A stretch of DNA of 64,000 nucleotides from Dryococelus australis (taxonomy: Eukaryota > Arthropoda > Insecta > Phasmatodea > Phasmatidae), in NCBI GenBank assembly GCA_029891345.1, contig CM057002.1, positions 17,420,295-17,484,294 of the forward strand, read 5' to 3'. Of the stretch, positions 35,285-46,931 are shown piece after piece. Positions within the stretch are counted from its first letter, which is position 1. Each line of letters begins with the position of its first letter. The translations under genes were made by a program, and so were the position numbers. The notes below the pieces were generated by a model. It was not told where the DNA came from, did no database searches, and saw only the letters and a list, made by a program, of their open reading frames with translations.

Positions 35285-35430
35285 GTTGTAAGTTGGTAGA
35301 ACCTCGACTTCGCGTATCTTCAGTAGGTGTTTGTGTTCCCTGTTCGAGTTGCTGGCTCCTGGTATCCTCTGGAAGAAGGTGTACCTCGCCAGGGTGGTGT
35401 CTCCAGTCCCCTCCCCTCCTGCGCAGTAAA
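35285..35430 (+). mobile_element. Candidate tRNA-derived SINE head
   Basis: GTAAGTTGGTAGAACCTCGA resembles an A-box region and CTGTTCGAGTTGCTGG, about 50 bases on, a degraded B-box. A GC-rich body with CTCGCCAGGGTGGTGTCTCC follows, then C-runs to about 35446. The spacing suits a SINE, but both boxes are imperfect. Confidence 0.35.
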
Positions 35431-35555
35431 TCTCCCCCCCCCCCCAAATCACAATCCACCTCTCTCTGAGGACAGCAAGCGAGCATGCGACACTAGTAAG
35501 TCTGTGCGACGTGTTAGTATGTCGGCGACAATACAATGTTTGTGAAATATCGCAG

Positions 35556-36408
35556 TATAGTCCGTCCACTTTTATTTACAACTTTTCTGAAGCCCTGCCG
35601 AGGTTCTACTTCCAGGATATTAATCCGCCTCATGTAAACAAAGCCTAAACAAGTATATAGGCTGTTCACGGTAAAATGAGCACTTTCGAAAACCCTCCTT
35701 AAGATCTACTTGTATGCATGTTGTGCATTCTTCCTCCTTATGTAAAATTAACATTCCAGTTGTCCTCATAACTTTATTCATGCGTCGGCCAAGTGACTCT
35801 GTGAAATAATTAGAAAAGCTAATATTATAATATCTGCTCTTTTTTTACATTTTGATGCTTCAAAAAAACGAAAAGCAAAATAAATAATTTAACTGTTCAC
35901 AAATGTTTACCTTGCACTTTTTATTCGACGTTAATATATGGAACTACTTTCCCTCCATTGTTACCAACTTTACTGAACGCATGTCACTCTGTGCAACCGT
36001 TAAAATATATGCAAGCAGGGACAGTGACTTTTTTCCAAGGTTTATTTTAAAAGTGCTCACTTTATCGTGAACAGCTTTTAGAAAATTACACCAAAGGGAG
36101 ACAGCACCGGATTCGTGTGCACTTAATGTAATATTATTTTGCATAAGAACTCTTTATTACTAGGTATTAACCAAACCCCATATTTCTCCCTGTTTTATTC
36201 ATATTAATTATAAATACAATATTATATTTTACATATAAAATATAAGTAAAAGTGCAATTAAACTAAAAATTAAGTACTTTGGTGTGAACACAGGTATAAA
36301 ATGCTTATAACTCGTGACATATTTATTAAATAACCAAACACGTCATAGATGGGGTGATTTTTCAAAGGTTTGATTCAAAATGGGTTTTGGAAACCGCGAA
36401 TAACCATA
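35556..36408 (+). mobile_element. TA-type MITE family C, interrupted by family B
   Basis: Begins TATAGTCCGTCCACTT, carries GAAGCCCTGCCGAGGTTCTA, is interrupted at 35657-36079, and resumes with GAAAATTACACCAAAGGGAG to end near AAACCGCGAATAA. Without the insertion it would be about 430 bp. Confidence 0.8.
35657..36079. mobile_element. Long TA-type MITE, family B, nested in family C
   Basis: Ends GGCTGTTCACGGTAAAATGA and CTCACTTTATCGTGAACAGC, flanked by TA. It is placed inside a family C element, so B transposed after that C copy. Orientation is opposite to the copies at 12389 and 28252. Confidence 0.85.
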
Positions 36409-36409
36409 C

Positions 36410-37310
36410 TAAATCGCACAGAGATACATAGGTACACAGAGATGAAATGGCATGGCGTTTCCTTTTACGTGGCCATAACCGTCCTATGATTGACTGCGTG
36501 AATCTCTGTCAATGAGCTTTCTGTATGATTGATTAGAACATGCTGAGAAAGGTTCCGTATTGACTGGGTGGCGCATCTGGGCATGTCATATCTCAGAAAC
36601 GATTGTTTTCCGGACCTATATTTATTAGGACTTTTGTCATTATTATATTTTCCTCTACACGCCCCTGCAGGTTGTACTTGTAATATTGAAACGCCAGGTG
36701 TACACCTGGGCCAATATTTCCTCGAAGATTACGCACCAGGGCGCGCCCAGGGATGCCCTGATTGAGAGTCGCGACGTTTCTTAAAAGGGGAGCCAATTCC
36801 CCGACCTTCTGGAAGATGCTAGTCGTCATCAGATGTGAGCAGTCAATCAAAGGAGCGGCCATTTTCACAACATCGCCTCTATTCTGGACTTTCCTTGCAG
36901 ACTCACCCAAGTTACTATCAGCTGGCGAAGGCCATGTGGCGCGGTGAGGGGGGAGGGGGGTGTGCAAGCATCAATATTTTATCTCAGGATATTTTTTAAA
37001 TTTGAGTTTTTAAACACTCTAAAAGGTCCAGTTGCAAGTTTCTCTGAGACACTGTTCCAATAGTTAATTTTATTTGACTCTGGTCAGTAACGTGACGTAC
37101 TATTGAAAGGCACCCGGGAGAGGATTGATAATGTCTTCTTTGTTAAATTACTATAACAATACTTTGATAATACTCCCTTTGGAAGCTTGTGAGGTCGAGA
37201 ATCCCTTCCACCTACTTTTGATTCAGAACGTTACTTGACGTTTTCTGGAACTATGTTGGTTTCGCATTTTTTTTTTTTTAGAGTTTATTATATTCTAATT
37301 AAAGCTATGA
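36410..37310. other. Unassigned stretch
   Basis: A GC-richer segment at about 36640-36960 carries ORFs on both strands (minus 36593-36967, 124 codons) without domains I recognise. It may be an old repeat. Confidence 0.35.
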
Positions 37311-37312
37311 TC

Positions 37313-37445
37313 GAGCGAAATGGTGATGCAGTGACAAACCACTGCTCTCATATTCCGGGAGGACGAGGGTTCGATCACCTACGCGGTCGTCCTGGATTCA
37401 GTTTTCCATGGTTTCCCGAAATGACTCCAGGCGAATACATTTTAG
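37313..37445 (+). mobile_element. tRNA-derived SINE remnant, widespread arthropod type
   Basis: GAGCGAAATGGTGATGCAGT gives an A-box region. GGGAGGACGAGGGTTCGATC contains the B-box GGTTCGATC, followed by GCGGTCGTCCTGGATTCAGT and TTTCCATGGTTTCCC. This order (GGAGGACGA, B-box, CCATCCTGATT-like, GGTTTTCC, GTGATTTCCC-like) is that of a SINE type I know from polyneopteran insects. It is decayed and truncated. Confidence 0.7.
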
Positions 37446-37449
37446 TTTT

Positions 37450-39200
37450 CATGAAGCGTACCTGGTATACTGGTATAAAACTACGTTGTCTTGAACTCGA
37501 GTTCTTTCTCCCATAGCTCTCTTTTGAATCCGGTCCTGGACGTGACGTCATATATCAGCGCTTATTCGTATTCCTGCTGGCCATCGCTGAGAGAAATTGT
37601 CGTTTATTATCACGAAACTAGGGTTATGAAACGGGGACGAAGAATTTCTGCATAAGAGGTAGGACGTGCTGTTAATAGTGGGCCTGGATTACTGATTTTT
37701 ATATGTAGTTGAACCCATAAATCAAAATAAGTCTAGAAATATGTCCTTTTGAAAGGTATTGCGCATAAGATGTAGTATCACGCTCGTATAAAGTGTATTG
37801 GGGCAGTTTTCATCAGTCGATTAGAAACTGACGTGACATTACGTTAGGTTGTAACCCATAATATCGTGAACGTTTTAGTAAGTGACTTAAAAAGGCGACT
37901 AGAGAAGAATAGTGTCGAAGAGCAAGGACGAACTAACCTATAAAAACTTAGTATTTCATGGAAATATCGTTCATTAAGGAGTGATTATTGTCAATGACGT
38001 AAAAATCTCATCAATTTGGAAATGGAGGAAAATATAGACGCTTTAAAAGTATGAGCTGATAATATAAATTAAGTATTGCGAGGATATGGTGAGGTACTTT
38101 TCCATGCTCAGCATCTACACTAAAAATCTCGCAAGGGTAGAGCTGTTGTAAATAAAACATGAAACAATCATTAAGTATTGCCACAGTAAAAATAAGAGAC
38201 AGGATGTATTACAAGTTGGAGATATGTAGCAGACGGAAATCTGCGGCACAATTATTTGATAGAAGATTAAACAAATTCCAGGTAAATTGATCAAAAATAA
38301 ATAAAAATACTGTGATGACAATATTGTCTTTTTAAGAGCCACTAGACTTCAGTCGCTCTACTTTATTTCTAACATACCTGGGGAATTGAAAGTAAACGTG
38401 TGGGCAGTGATAGCACAAACCGTTGGAAGCTACAACACAGAACTACTGCAATCATATAGAAATATAAGACGTGTAGTAATTTGCTATACATCTAAACAGT
38501 TCTACATAGTATGTAGTCAATAAGTTCGTGAACGCCATTGTGTTCGTCTACCTGCACTACCATTAACTGCCCTGAACTGAGATCCTAATAGTTTGGTTCA
38601 AATATTACAGAAAAATGTCTAATGTTGCTGTTAATTTAATATACTGTTAACCTATTAATGTTAATGAAACATTAAGTAATTTTATAACAACATTACCTCC
38701 TTAATGCTCTGTAAAGTTTAAGGTGGTGTTTGTGTTTTGCGACAAAACAAATTCTGTGTGGATTTAATGTCAACATTTGTATTAAAATTGTCCTTGCATT
38801 TCTTATATTTTGTTCTTCCGTTTTATTTTTAGCCTAATACAACTCATGGTTACCGCAACATTACTTAGAGGCTTTGTTAACAATAACACTGCAACAGCAT
38901 AGTTGCATATAAGACTTCACAAATGGTTAACATTATTAGTTTTGTCACAGCATTATTAATTTTAGTACGACATAAACCTTCAAAGAAATCCCTCAAAAGC
39001 AATTTTTTGTTGCAAGAACATCAGACTTCTCAGTGTATCATCTTCAATTGGATCCGAGTTCCAGTGTACAAGTGTTGCACCAACGAGACTGGCCGAGTTA
39101 CAATCGTAGATCTCCTGATCTCGATTCGGAACTGTTAATTTGGAAGTTAGGTGACAATTAATGAGTTTATGTGGAAATTATCTTTTAAAACTAGTTTTTA
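37450..39200. other. Unassigned AT-rich stretch
   Basis: A TGACGTCA word occurs at 37543-37550 with a modestly CpG-richer surround. Otherwise no genes or repeats recognised. Confidence 0.4.
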
Positions 39201-39204
39201 CTGT

Positions 39205-40141
39205 ACAGGTTGCTCGAAAATTCTCCTTACAAACTCATAGGACTTGTAGAGGGGACTGAGTAGACGAGCTTTTGAACAGGAACCCATGTCCGGAAACATA
39301 CCGTTTCCATGCTACACCCATTTCATATCAGGTATTTTACACGTGACCGTCCAGAATACCTGCCCAAACATTGATAAAAAATCTGTGCTGGAATCCCTGG
39401 ACATGCGTGGTATCAGGGTTTTCGTCTGCTCGGACATGGCTGTTTCGAGAATCGAGAACACTGTTCCACGCGACGAGGGAACAGACTCGTCGGTGCAGCG
39501 GTGCAGGAACCACGTACAGAAGTTAACACGTGGTGCAAAATCGGTTGGACCCAAAGACTGTACCCTTTGGAGGTGGTAAAGATGTAGTTGTTGCTCATGC
39601 AGAACCTCTCGGACTATACTGGGAACAACACCCATTGCATGCGCAATTGTTCGCGTACTTGCTGAAGAGGTCTGTTCAGCGTGATGCAGTACAGCCTCTT
39701 CCAATTCGGGAGTGCGGCGTCTCTTTGGAGCACCACAGTCGTTCCTGTCGGCGGTGAAGGTACCTTGTTCTCGAAGCCGTTGCGTAATTGTGGCAACAAG
39801 GGTATGTGATGGCGTCGCACGTTGTGGATAACGCTTTTGATACAACCGACGAGCTGCTCTTCCATTACCTTCAGATGCGCCATACACGAGGATCATGTCT
39901 GTGTATTCCGCAAACGTGTACTCAACCTTGTTAATCGGAGACACAAAGGCGCGTGCAAACAGGTGATTGTCTGAAGTAATGTACTGCCTACCCGGTTACA
40001 TACCAACAGAGGCACATCCCATACATTGCTCTTTCCGTCAGCGGAAGTGGACGAGTGGTACACCTAATTTGAAATGGTTGTAGCGCGGAAACGGTTCGTT
40101 TCCGGACACGGGTCCCTATTCAAAAGATAATCTACTCAGTC
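39205..40141 (-). mobile_element. Inverted-repeat DNA transposon with DUF4817-type transposase fragment
   Basis: Inverted arms of about 100 bp flank the ORF. Left arm 39253-39350: ACTGAGTAGACGAGCTTTTG, CCATGTCCGGAAACATACCG, CCATTTCATATCAGGT. The right arm, 40045-40141 on the minus strand, gives ACTGAGTAGATTATCTTTTG, CCGTGTCCGGAAACGAACCG, CCATTTCAAATTAGGT. The left side extends to TACAGGTTGCTCGAAAATTC, which looks like a Tc1/mariner-like terminus; the matching right terminus is not seen. The centre is too short for a full transposase, so this is an internally deleted copy. Confidence 0.7.
39312..39944 (-). pseudogene. DUF4817 helix-turn-helix transposase, truncated
   Basis: A 210-codon open frame. 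Residues 10-60 hold the DUF4817-like first helix-turn-helix (FAEYTDMILVYGASEGNGRA ... PSHTLVATITQRLREQGTF). Residues 65-125 give a second domain: RTPELEEAVLHHAEQTSSAS, RTIAHAMGVVPSIVREVLHE and LHLYHLQRVQSL. Residues 135-150 (RVNFCTWFLHRC) lead toward the catalytic core, but the frame then diverges and stops in the left arm; no DDE/D residues can be placed. Such proteins bind transposon ends in Tc1/mariner-related elements of arthropods. The intact N-terminal frame suggests a fairly young deletion copy. Confidence 0.75.
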
Positions 40142-40529
40142 ATATTGGGTACCTTATAATTGTTGTACATATACACATCACTGGGTTGACATGTTAAATT
40201 GCTGCGATTTCTTATCACTACAAAAGGAAGCTTAATTCACTACACATCAGACAGTATGCATGAAAAAGAAACAATAACCTACCTTTATGTCGAAACTTAT
40301 TCTACAAGATGTTACGCACGAAAAATCATAATAACGAATTTCTCATACACACTGATTATGAACGTCACACGCATCAGAAGCAAACATAGCTTGCTCTGTG
40401 ATTGGTTAACGGTTGTTTATAATAGATGCACACGTAATAGGTATATAGCAGCACTTCATTGTCCATCTAGGCCTGGGTCGCATATTAAGGCCGGGTCTCT
40501 TAATCAGGACACCCACCCTACATGTATTG

Positions 40530-40822
40530 TATTTTTGTATAAATGAACTTCTGTTAATATTTTATTTATAAATTTTGTTACTTTATTTGTAACTAATACC
40601 AATTAAAACTGCGAGAAAACAGGCACGTGGTAATACTTAGAAAGAAATGGTTCTTATGCAAAATAATTTTATACTGAGTGCGCACGAATGCGGTACGTTG
40701 TCCCTTTGCTGTAATTTTCTATACCCGGTTAGGCTTTGTTGCATGATGTGGAGGAACATCCTGAAAGTAGAACTTCCGCAGGGCTTCAGAAAATTTACAA
40801 GTAACTTTAATTCGACTATAAT
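40530..40822 (-). mobile_element. TA-type MITE family C, reverse, partial
   Basis: Ends with TTCGACTATAATT. Contains GCACGAATGCGGTACGTTGT, TGTGGAGGAACATCCTGAAA and CCGCAGGGCTTCAGAAAATT, the reversed C module. The left part is weak. Confidence 0.65.
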
Positions 40823-42376
40823 TAGTTTATACACGTTTTCGTGTAACAGATTTGTACTACAAGTTAAGACGGTCCATTAAATGATTATAATCTGCATAGG
40901 TATAAATTGCCACGAAATATATACGTTTATATGTTAAACATTTATATTTGCTTATTTGCTGTAGTTATTTTATAGTAATTTACATTACTACTAAACGCAT
41001 TATTTTTAATTTATAGGTATTTACGTGTATAATTATTATTTTCGCTTTAAAAGTCACGTCCCTGATATATTTCAATAAAGTAATCATTGTAGAATTCTTG
41101 ACTTCAGAAATCCACGCGGTGAAACAATTAATTGTGTAATCAACTATTATCCCCACGTCCCGCATTTATCTTGCTCTATTAATTGTATTATTTTGAGGGC
41201 AAAAATGTAGAGCGTTGAGAGGACGTTTCTTGATAATTATTTATTTTTTATCTCCATTTAAACTTGCGCGATTTCTAGCAGATCGTTTATAGAATGTGTG
41301 GATGTATAGTTGCATATATAATCTCTTTTTGATACCATTGATACATTCTGCGAAAACTTTTAAGCGCTGAATTTTTAATGATCCTTATAATCCATTAAAA
41401 AATAAGAAGAAAAGTCAAAAAAGCACTCCTAACGCAAGATAAAAGTTTCACTTTTATTGCAGTCTCATTTTGGTTTTATCACAGGGAAATTAATTAGGAA
41501 CGATGGTGTTGATATGTACGTATATCGTTTATTTCAGACCAAAATCCAAATTTTATGTGAGATTAATTTTTCATGGTCAAGAATAATAGAAATTAATTGA
41601 CTTAACAGACCACATCGCAATTATCTGTAGAAAAAATATATACAGTTTTTACAACACAGAACCAGCTTCTTTGGAGATTTAAGAAGGAAAAATGATTTAC
41701 TACGAATTTCGACATATATAAAAAAAACTTACTATTTAAAAAAAAATAGCACTGAGAACAAAAAAAAAATACTGATTACAAACAAACGAAATAATAAAAA
41801 ATTATAAAATGTTATGATTAATATTGTTTCGTGTAGCCTGACGAACATACAGGAAAGAAACAAGGCAAATTTGTAAGTATTTGTGGTAATAATAACAAAT
41901 ACGAACTTCGCATTTAAGGATATGTTATTGAGATGTTCATACAAGTGATTCGAGAGCCACAACAGCAAGTGACTCGTTCGTAAGTAATGGCAATTTATAT
42001 TTTCAATCAGGTAAAAAGTGCTATTCGGGAACAGATTACATGAGGAAATACGAGTCGACAGCATAACGGGTTATGTAACACTGGAAGAGACGAATAGAAG
42101 GTGAAGCAATTTTGTGAAATGGGATTGTTATTCTAATCTATCATCCTGAATGATAGAAATAAAATTAATTCAATTTAAGAGTGAAACACACAAAATCATG
42201 TGCTTACCTCATTCATGTTCATTGTACGGAATCATCACAAGACAATAATAATACGTATGGAATCAGAATGAACGCTGCATACCCCAAAAAAATGCACATA
42301 ATTTAACTTTGCATTTTCGTGATAACTGTTTTTCTGAAAATTAATACTAGCACGTACTGAAATAATCGCAATCACA
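40823..42376. other. Very AT-rich unassigned stretch
   Basis: Long A and T runs, no CpG-rich patches, no recognised genes. The minus ORF at 41732-42064 is Phe/Leu/Ile rich because of T-richness, not a defensible membrane protein. Confidence 0.45.
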
Positions 42377-42502
42377 TTTTTGTCTTTTGATCTAGTGCAA
42401 ATAGCTATTTTGCGACATTCCTGGTTTCATAGTGCATTATTTTTGTCTTTTGATCTAGTGCAAATAGCTATTTTGCGACATTCCTGGTTTCATAGTGCAT
42501 TA
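42377..42502. repeat. Perfect 63-bp tandem duplication
   Basis: Two head-to-tail copies starting at 42377 and 42440 with TTTTTGTCTTTTGATCTAGT, ending GGTTTCATAGTGCATTA. I see no mismatch, so it is recent or an assembly artefact. Confidence 0.95.
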
Positions 42503-42504
42503 TT

Positions 42505-43568
42505 TTTGGGGGCTTGTTTATGACATAATGCAATTTCTGTAATGTTTGAGATAATTGTTAGAAATTTTTTACCGACGCATTTATTGAAAAAATCTAAACC
42601 ACAGCAATTTCTCCACATTGAGAATTTTCTCGAAATTTTTACCCAATGGATTTTTTTCTTTCCCAAAGCCCTCGGGACTTACTTTTAAAATACTTCGTAC
42701 GTGAATACATGTATAGTTTTGGTGTTTAATTATCAGCTTACCCCGCCAACATACAATTTTATCCTGAAAATATAGAATTTTAAATGAAACCAAATTAAAA
42801 AACATAAACCTGCAGTGCTCGCCAGCCTATCGCCTTCATGCAATAAGTAATTCATACACGTACAGCCAATTACTCGAAAACTGTAATTTTTGACTATTTA
42901 CATGGAGAAAATTAAGCCCATGGAACTCGTGGGCCCATCAAGTTTGCTCATTTAACCCTGAACCACTAGATGAAGTGTGATCTGCCTCTTGATTACCCAG
43001 TGAGCTGCTGCTCACTCCCAATATCTGTAACATTGTTTTTTATTAAGTAGGAGGTCGTGTTTTATTTATAGACTAAAGATGAGGTAGACTGAATATTCGT
43101 CTTCTGCTCATCTACCTAACGTCGACCGACCCCAAAGGAACACAACTGTCAAAGTCACATGGTCAAAAATTATGAATGTGTTAGTTTACATCTCAATTTT
43201 CAAATGACAAGCACTTTTATATTAATAAAATACTTTTACTGATTCGATTTTAATCAAACATTACAAATTGGTTAGATGTAGTATAAAAACATCTCAAAGC
43301 ATTGGTTTACTAAATAGTATTCCGACATCAAATCGATTCCGTGCCGTTTTTTGCTAGTCGTGATGGCAGGTGTGCAGTTCAATGTTGGGACACTGAGACT
43401 GGTCGTGCGCAGCCAATGAGATGAGTCCACGACATATTTAGTCTATGGTTTGATCCATCAATCTTGGGAAGAGATCCGAGAATGTTCTTATATAATACAA
43501 TAACGTACACTGGTGCAGCCATTCCATGATTGGTCAAGAGTTGTTTGGACATGCCCATGATGACTCTT
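42505..43568. other. Unassigned AT-rich stretch
   Basis: CGACATATTTAGTCTATGG at about 43430-43448 recalls CGTCATATTTAGTCTATGG at 24233-24251, a short shared word of unknown meaning. No genes recognised. Confidence 0.35.
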
Positions 43569-43864
43569 TAAGAACCTGCAAAATTCGCGTTATTTCGTGA
43601 CTGCAGACTAAACTCTAAGACATTGTAGGCTCGTTTCACCTCAGCCGTTGGCCAACAATGTGTGTGGTACATCCCAAGAAATTCTTTTGGCCAATAATTA
43701 AATCTGAACTGCTAAGAAACCAATCTGCAGTGAAGCGGTCACAGAGATTTACAATGCTGTATAGTTTCCAGTAGCCAATTTAATCACGGATCACACAAAA
43801 AGAGATATATTGAATTGAAGTTCAGTATGGCGCCAAGTAATAAAGCGAATCTTGCATGTCTCTA
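43569..43864. mobile_element. hAT-like MITE, family E, decayed
   Basis: Left end AGAACCTGCAAAATTCGCG; right end AAGCGAATCTTGCATGTCTC then TA. These match E ends at 4530-4775. No convincing target duplication and a divergent interior, so two merged fragments are possible. Confidence 0.5.
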
Positions 43865-44269
43865 CTCATTAGCCAGTAATGAGCAGGAAAAAAGTCGTGA
43901 CCATATCACATGCAACCAAGTCGTATAAAACAAGAAACCTCTCGCTATCATAGCAGCCAATGAGTAAGCAGTTAAGTCATGAACAAGCGAATAACTGAAA
44001 AGTCTAGACTGCTGCCAAACATTAATGTTCCTCTAACCATTATAGTACCTATCTTTTCGCATTTTAATTCAGTGTCAAGGAAGAGTGCATACAAGTATAT
44101 ATTAGTCACACATTTACCATTGGACCTCCACTCGTTCGACACACCCTGCAGGACTCAGAACCAATAGTAAACACTCTGAACTCTGTTAGCTTCATTCTGT
44201 TTGTGGTGGTATCCAATGAACAAGTGTTTTCTGCTCGAGTGTGTAGAGGACTGTGGAATGCAGATTGGT

Positions 44270-44540
44270 GCCGTAACCGGATCTTTACTCATCATGGAGT
44301 GTCGCTTAGCTCGCTCTGCCGCTGCGCCTGCCACCTGCCATTAAGGGGGGGTAGAAGTAGGGGAGTAGAAAGGGAGGTAGAGGAGGGCGCGATGCGGGTC
44401 GCATAGCGATCGCGGGGCAGTGAGCAGCGGAGCGCCGGGCTGGCCCCACGCCGCCGCGCCGCGTGACGTCACAGGTCGTCGTGAGGTTCGGTGCGGGTTG
44501 CAGTGCCTCCAGGGGACGACGACGCCGCCGCCGCATCGCC
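44270..44540 (+). promoter_or_regulatory. CpG-island-type promoter
   Basis: The most GC- and CpG-rich block in the window: GCGCGATGCGGGTCGCATAG, CACGCCGCCGCGCCGCGTGA, then CRE TGACGTCA at 44464-44471. No TATA box. It leads directly into an ATG with good context and a splice donor, which makes a plus-strand host promoter the simplest reading. Confidence 0.5.
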
Positions 44541-44552
44541 ATGGGACCATCG
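44541..44552 (+). CDS. Candidate first coding exon of a host gene (partial)
   Basis: GCCGCATCGCCATGGGACCA gives a start codon with G at +4 and C at -1 and -2, at the 3' edge of a CpG island. Four codons (Met-Gly-Pro-Ser) are followed at 44553 by GTAAGC, a strong splice donor, in phase 0. The next exon is not recognised within the window; the intron could run well beyond it. Product unknown. An alternative is a noncoding exon with a chance ATG. Confidence 0.35.
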
Positions 44553-44566
44553 GTAAGCCGAGCCAG

Positions 44567-44590
44567 CCGGTGCGAACCGGTTCGCACTGG
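44567..44590. repeat. 24-bp near-perfect palindrome
   Basis: CCGGTGCGAACCGGTTCGCA then CTGG, with one mismatched pair, 14 bases after the candidate splice donor. It could be a transcription-factor dimer site, a hairpin at the start of an intron, or chance in GC-rich DNA. Confidence 0.8.
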
Positions 44591-44599
44591 AATCGCCGA

Positions 44600-46515
44600 C
44601 GACAAAATGAATGTCCTGCCCTCTTCCTGGCACAGTTCCTGCAGGCGCGGAGCATTTCCCACCGTGTACTGTTTACTTTCACATTCTCAAAGGCTTTGAG
44701 TATAAAAACCACATTCCAATTACTCAGGCAACTTAACAAAAACATAAACATATTTTCAGTATTTACAAATGTATGGTTTTTTCCCCCCTGTTCGTAGACA
44801 ATTAGCTACATTTTGAAAATAAATGTTGCTTTATCTGATATCTCCTTCCCAAAGTATTGGAAGCTTAAGGAAATTACATTTAACCTGTGAAAAGAAAAGT
44901 TGTTAAAATTATATTTTCATGACCGAGTATTTCAAGTCGATTAACTAGGAACAGTTCTCTCAGAAGTAAATATTAAAATTGGCGTTTTGTGTGCCTTGTC
45001 ACAGTGTGGGAGCACCCCCAGAAAATCCCACCACTCCATGACAGTGACCTTCAACTCCTCTTCCTTCCATTCCAAATCATTTAAGCAAAAAGAGTCTCAC
45101 CAAAAGCTTCAGGCAGCAGAGTTTAAATATCATAGTACAAACAAATAATGCAGTGGCAATATCACTGTGAAAATTGATCATCCCCTAATATGAATTGGAA
45201 TACAAGATAATTAACTCCCAGAATTCTGATAAATGATTGAAAAAACGGTTAGTATGCTTGTCTTTTATCTCCGGGCATATATTTTTATTTTTTTATAAGC
45301 TGCCATCACTAAAATTACAAGCATTTTATAAATACAAACAGCCAAACAGGCTTTAAAATATGTTACAATTATAATGTTTGTTATGAAAACTACAGGAATT
45401 TACTTTTAATAATGAGCTCCCATAGCAATACAAACTTAACACAAATATTATAAAATTGCAAAATTACAGAGTATATAAAAAACTTACCTTAAAATTTTCC
45501 CTATAAATTGCCCTCATAAAACATGGCAGGATATGCCTTCTACCAAATTATAGTGTTTTCATCGTGAGTCCCAAAACAACCCCGTTTACAGCCGGGAAAC
45601 GCGTTGACCAGGGTGTTAAGGAACGTCCCAGAAAGTTTCGTTGGTTCGAGTCCAGTAGCATTCAAATATTTACGACGTCGAAGGTAGCGTCAGACGGTTG
45701 CTAGACGTAGGGGGTGGGTGGTGCAGCCCCTCGAGCCTCCACGCCGACAGTCAGCAAGCACGCAGCCACATCGGCTCCAACGTTCACAACGATTTACGTC
45801 TAACGGGTCACCAACTACTGTGCAGGCAAGCCTCAGCTCCCTCGTAGATCTATCCCCGTCCTAAGACGTACTATTTCCTGCGCTGATATTAATGCTGGCT
45901 GTACGGTGAGCCAGCACTGTCACACTCTGTTAGTGCTATAATTAAAGAATAACTAATATAACATGCGATTATGTATTTCTATAAAAAAAATCATGAACTC
46001 AAATTCTACTTCATTGACTTTGACTGGTTCTGATATCCTATCTGTCGTTGCGCTGTATCGCAGAAGACTATGTTTAATAAAGAATGAAAAAAAGAACCTT
46101 GGGGTTGAATTTCAAAGTAATACGTTAGTAAAAATAGTAATCGTATTAGAACAAAATTCTATTCAAACTTATTGACAATGCCAATAAATAGAAAAATAGG
46201 GCGTTTCACGAATATAAATTGTTGTTAATGTATTATTGTTTACAAATAGACTATAAAAAACTAAGCCCTAGGCTTGTCAGACTCTTTCCAAAACACAGTA
46301 AAATAAGTTAAAAAAATTATGTGTACGATATAACACACTAATAAAAACCCGCTTGTCCTATTGCCCTATACATACTATATAAAATATTAATAAAAGCCCT
46401 ATATGGCATACGTAAAACCCTACTGAATTGTGTACGACTTAACTACTCAAAAACAGCAACACTAGTCATAACGGTCATTCTACGAAAAATAACATTTTTG
46501 AGAATGTCAGCTTAA
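44600..46515. other. Unassigned stretch; GC-richer patch at 45590-45880
   Basis: The patch contains GGTTCGAGTCC near 45643, an exact B-box, but with no A-box or T-stem at the right distance. The rest is AT rich without recognised genes and could be intron of the upstream candidate gene. Confidence 0.35.
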
Positions 46516-46931
46516 AGACTGTTCACGATAAAGTGAGCACTTTTGAATTCAACTTTAGAAAAAAATCACTTCTCTTACCTGCATGTATTTTAACTAACGC
46601 ACTGAGTGACATACACCCAGTAGAGTTGGTAACGATGGAGGGAAAGTAGTTCCATATCTTAACTTCAAATAACAAGTGTTAGGTAACCATTTGTAATAAC
46701 TTATAATTATTTATTTCGCTTTTTTTATGCATCAAAGTGTAAAAATTAGCAGATTTGTAAAATATGTACTTTTCTAATAATTCCACAGTTTCGCTTAACT
46801 GGCACATGAATAAAGTGACGAGGATCATGGTAGTGTTAATTTTACATATGGAGAAAGAATACATAATATGCGTATAAGTAGATCTTAGGCAGAGCTTTAA
46901 AAAGTGCTCAGTTTACCGTGAACAGCCTATA
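46516..46931. mobile_element. Long TA-type MITE, family B
   Basis: Ends AGACTGTTCACGATAAAGTG and GCTCAGTTTACCGTGAACAG. Inside, CACCCAGTAGAGTTGGTAAC and GAATAAAGTGACGAGGATCA. About 415 bp, with A/T just outside both ends. Confidence 0.85.

Noticed and set aside
36593-36967. 124-codon minus ORF
   Set aside because: No domain, and it ends in a G-run; more likely an old repeat in GC-richer DNA.
38520-38545. GTCAATAAGTTCGTGAACGCC as a mariner terminus
   Set aside because: Only a short resemblance; no partner end or target duplication found.
44306-44797. Four overlapping ORFs of 78-136 codons in the 44.3-44.8 kb block
   Set aside because: CpG-rich DNA has few stop codons in any frame; the frames conflict and show no domain. 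The small spliced exon is a better reading.
45640-45655. Exact B-box GGTTCGAGTCC suggesting a tRNA gene
   Set aside because: No A-box 30-60 bases upstream and no T-stem pairing around it.
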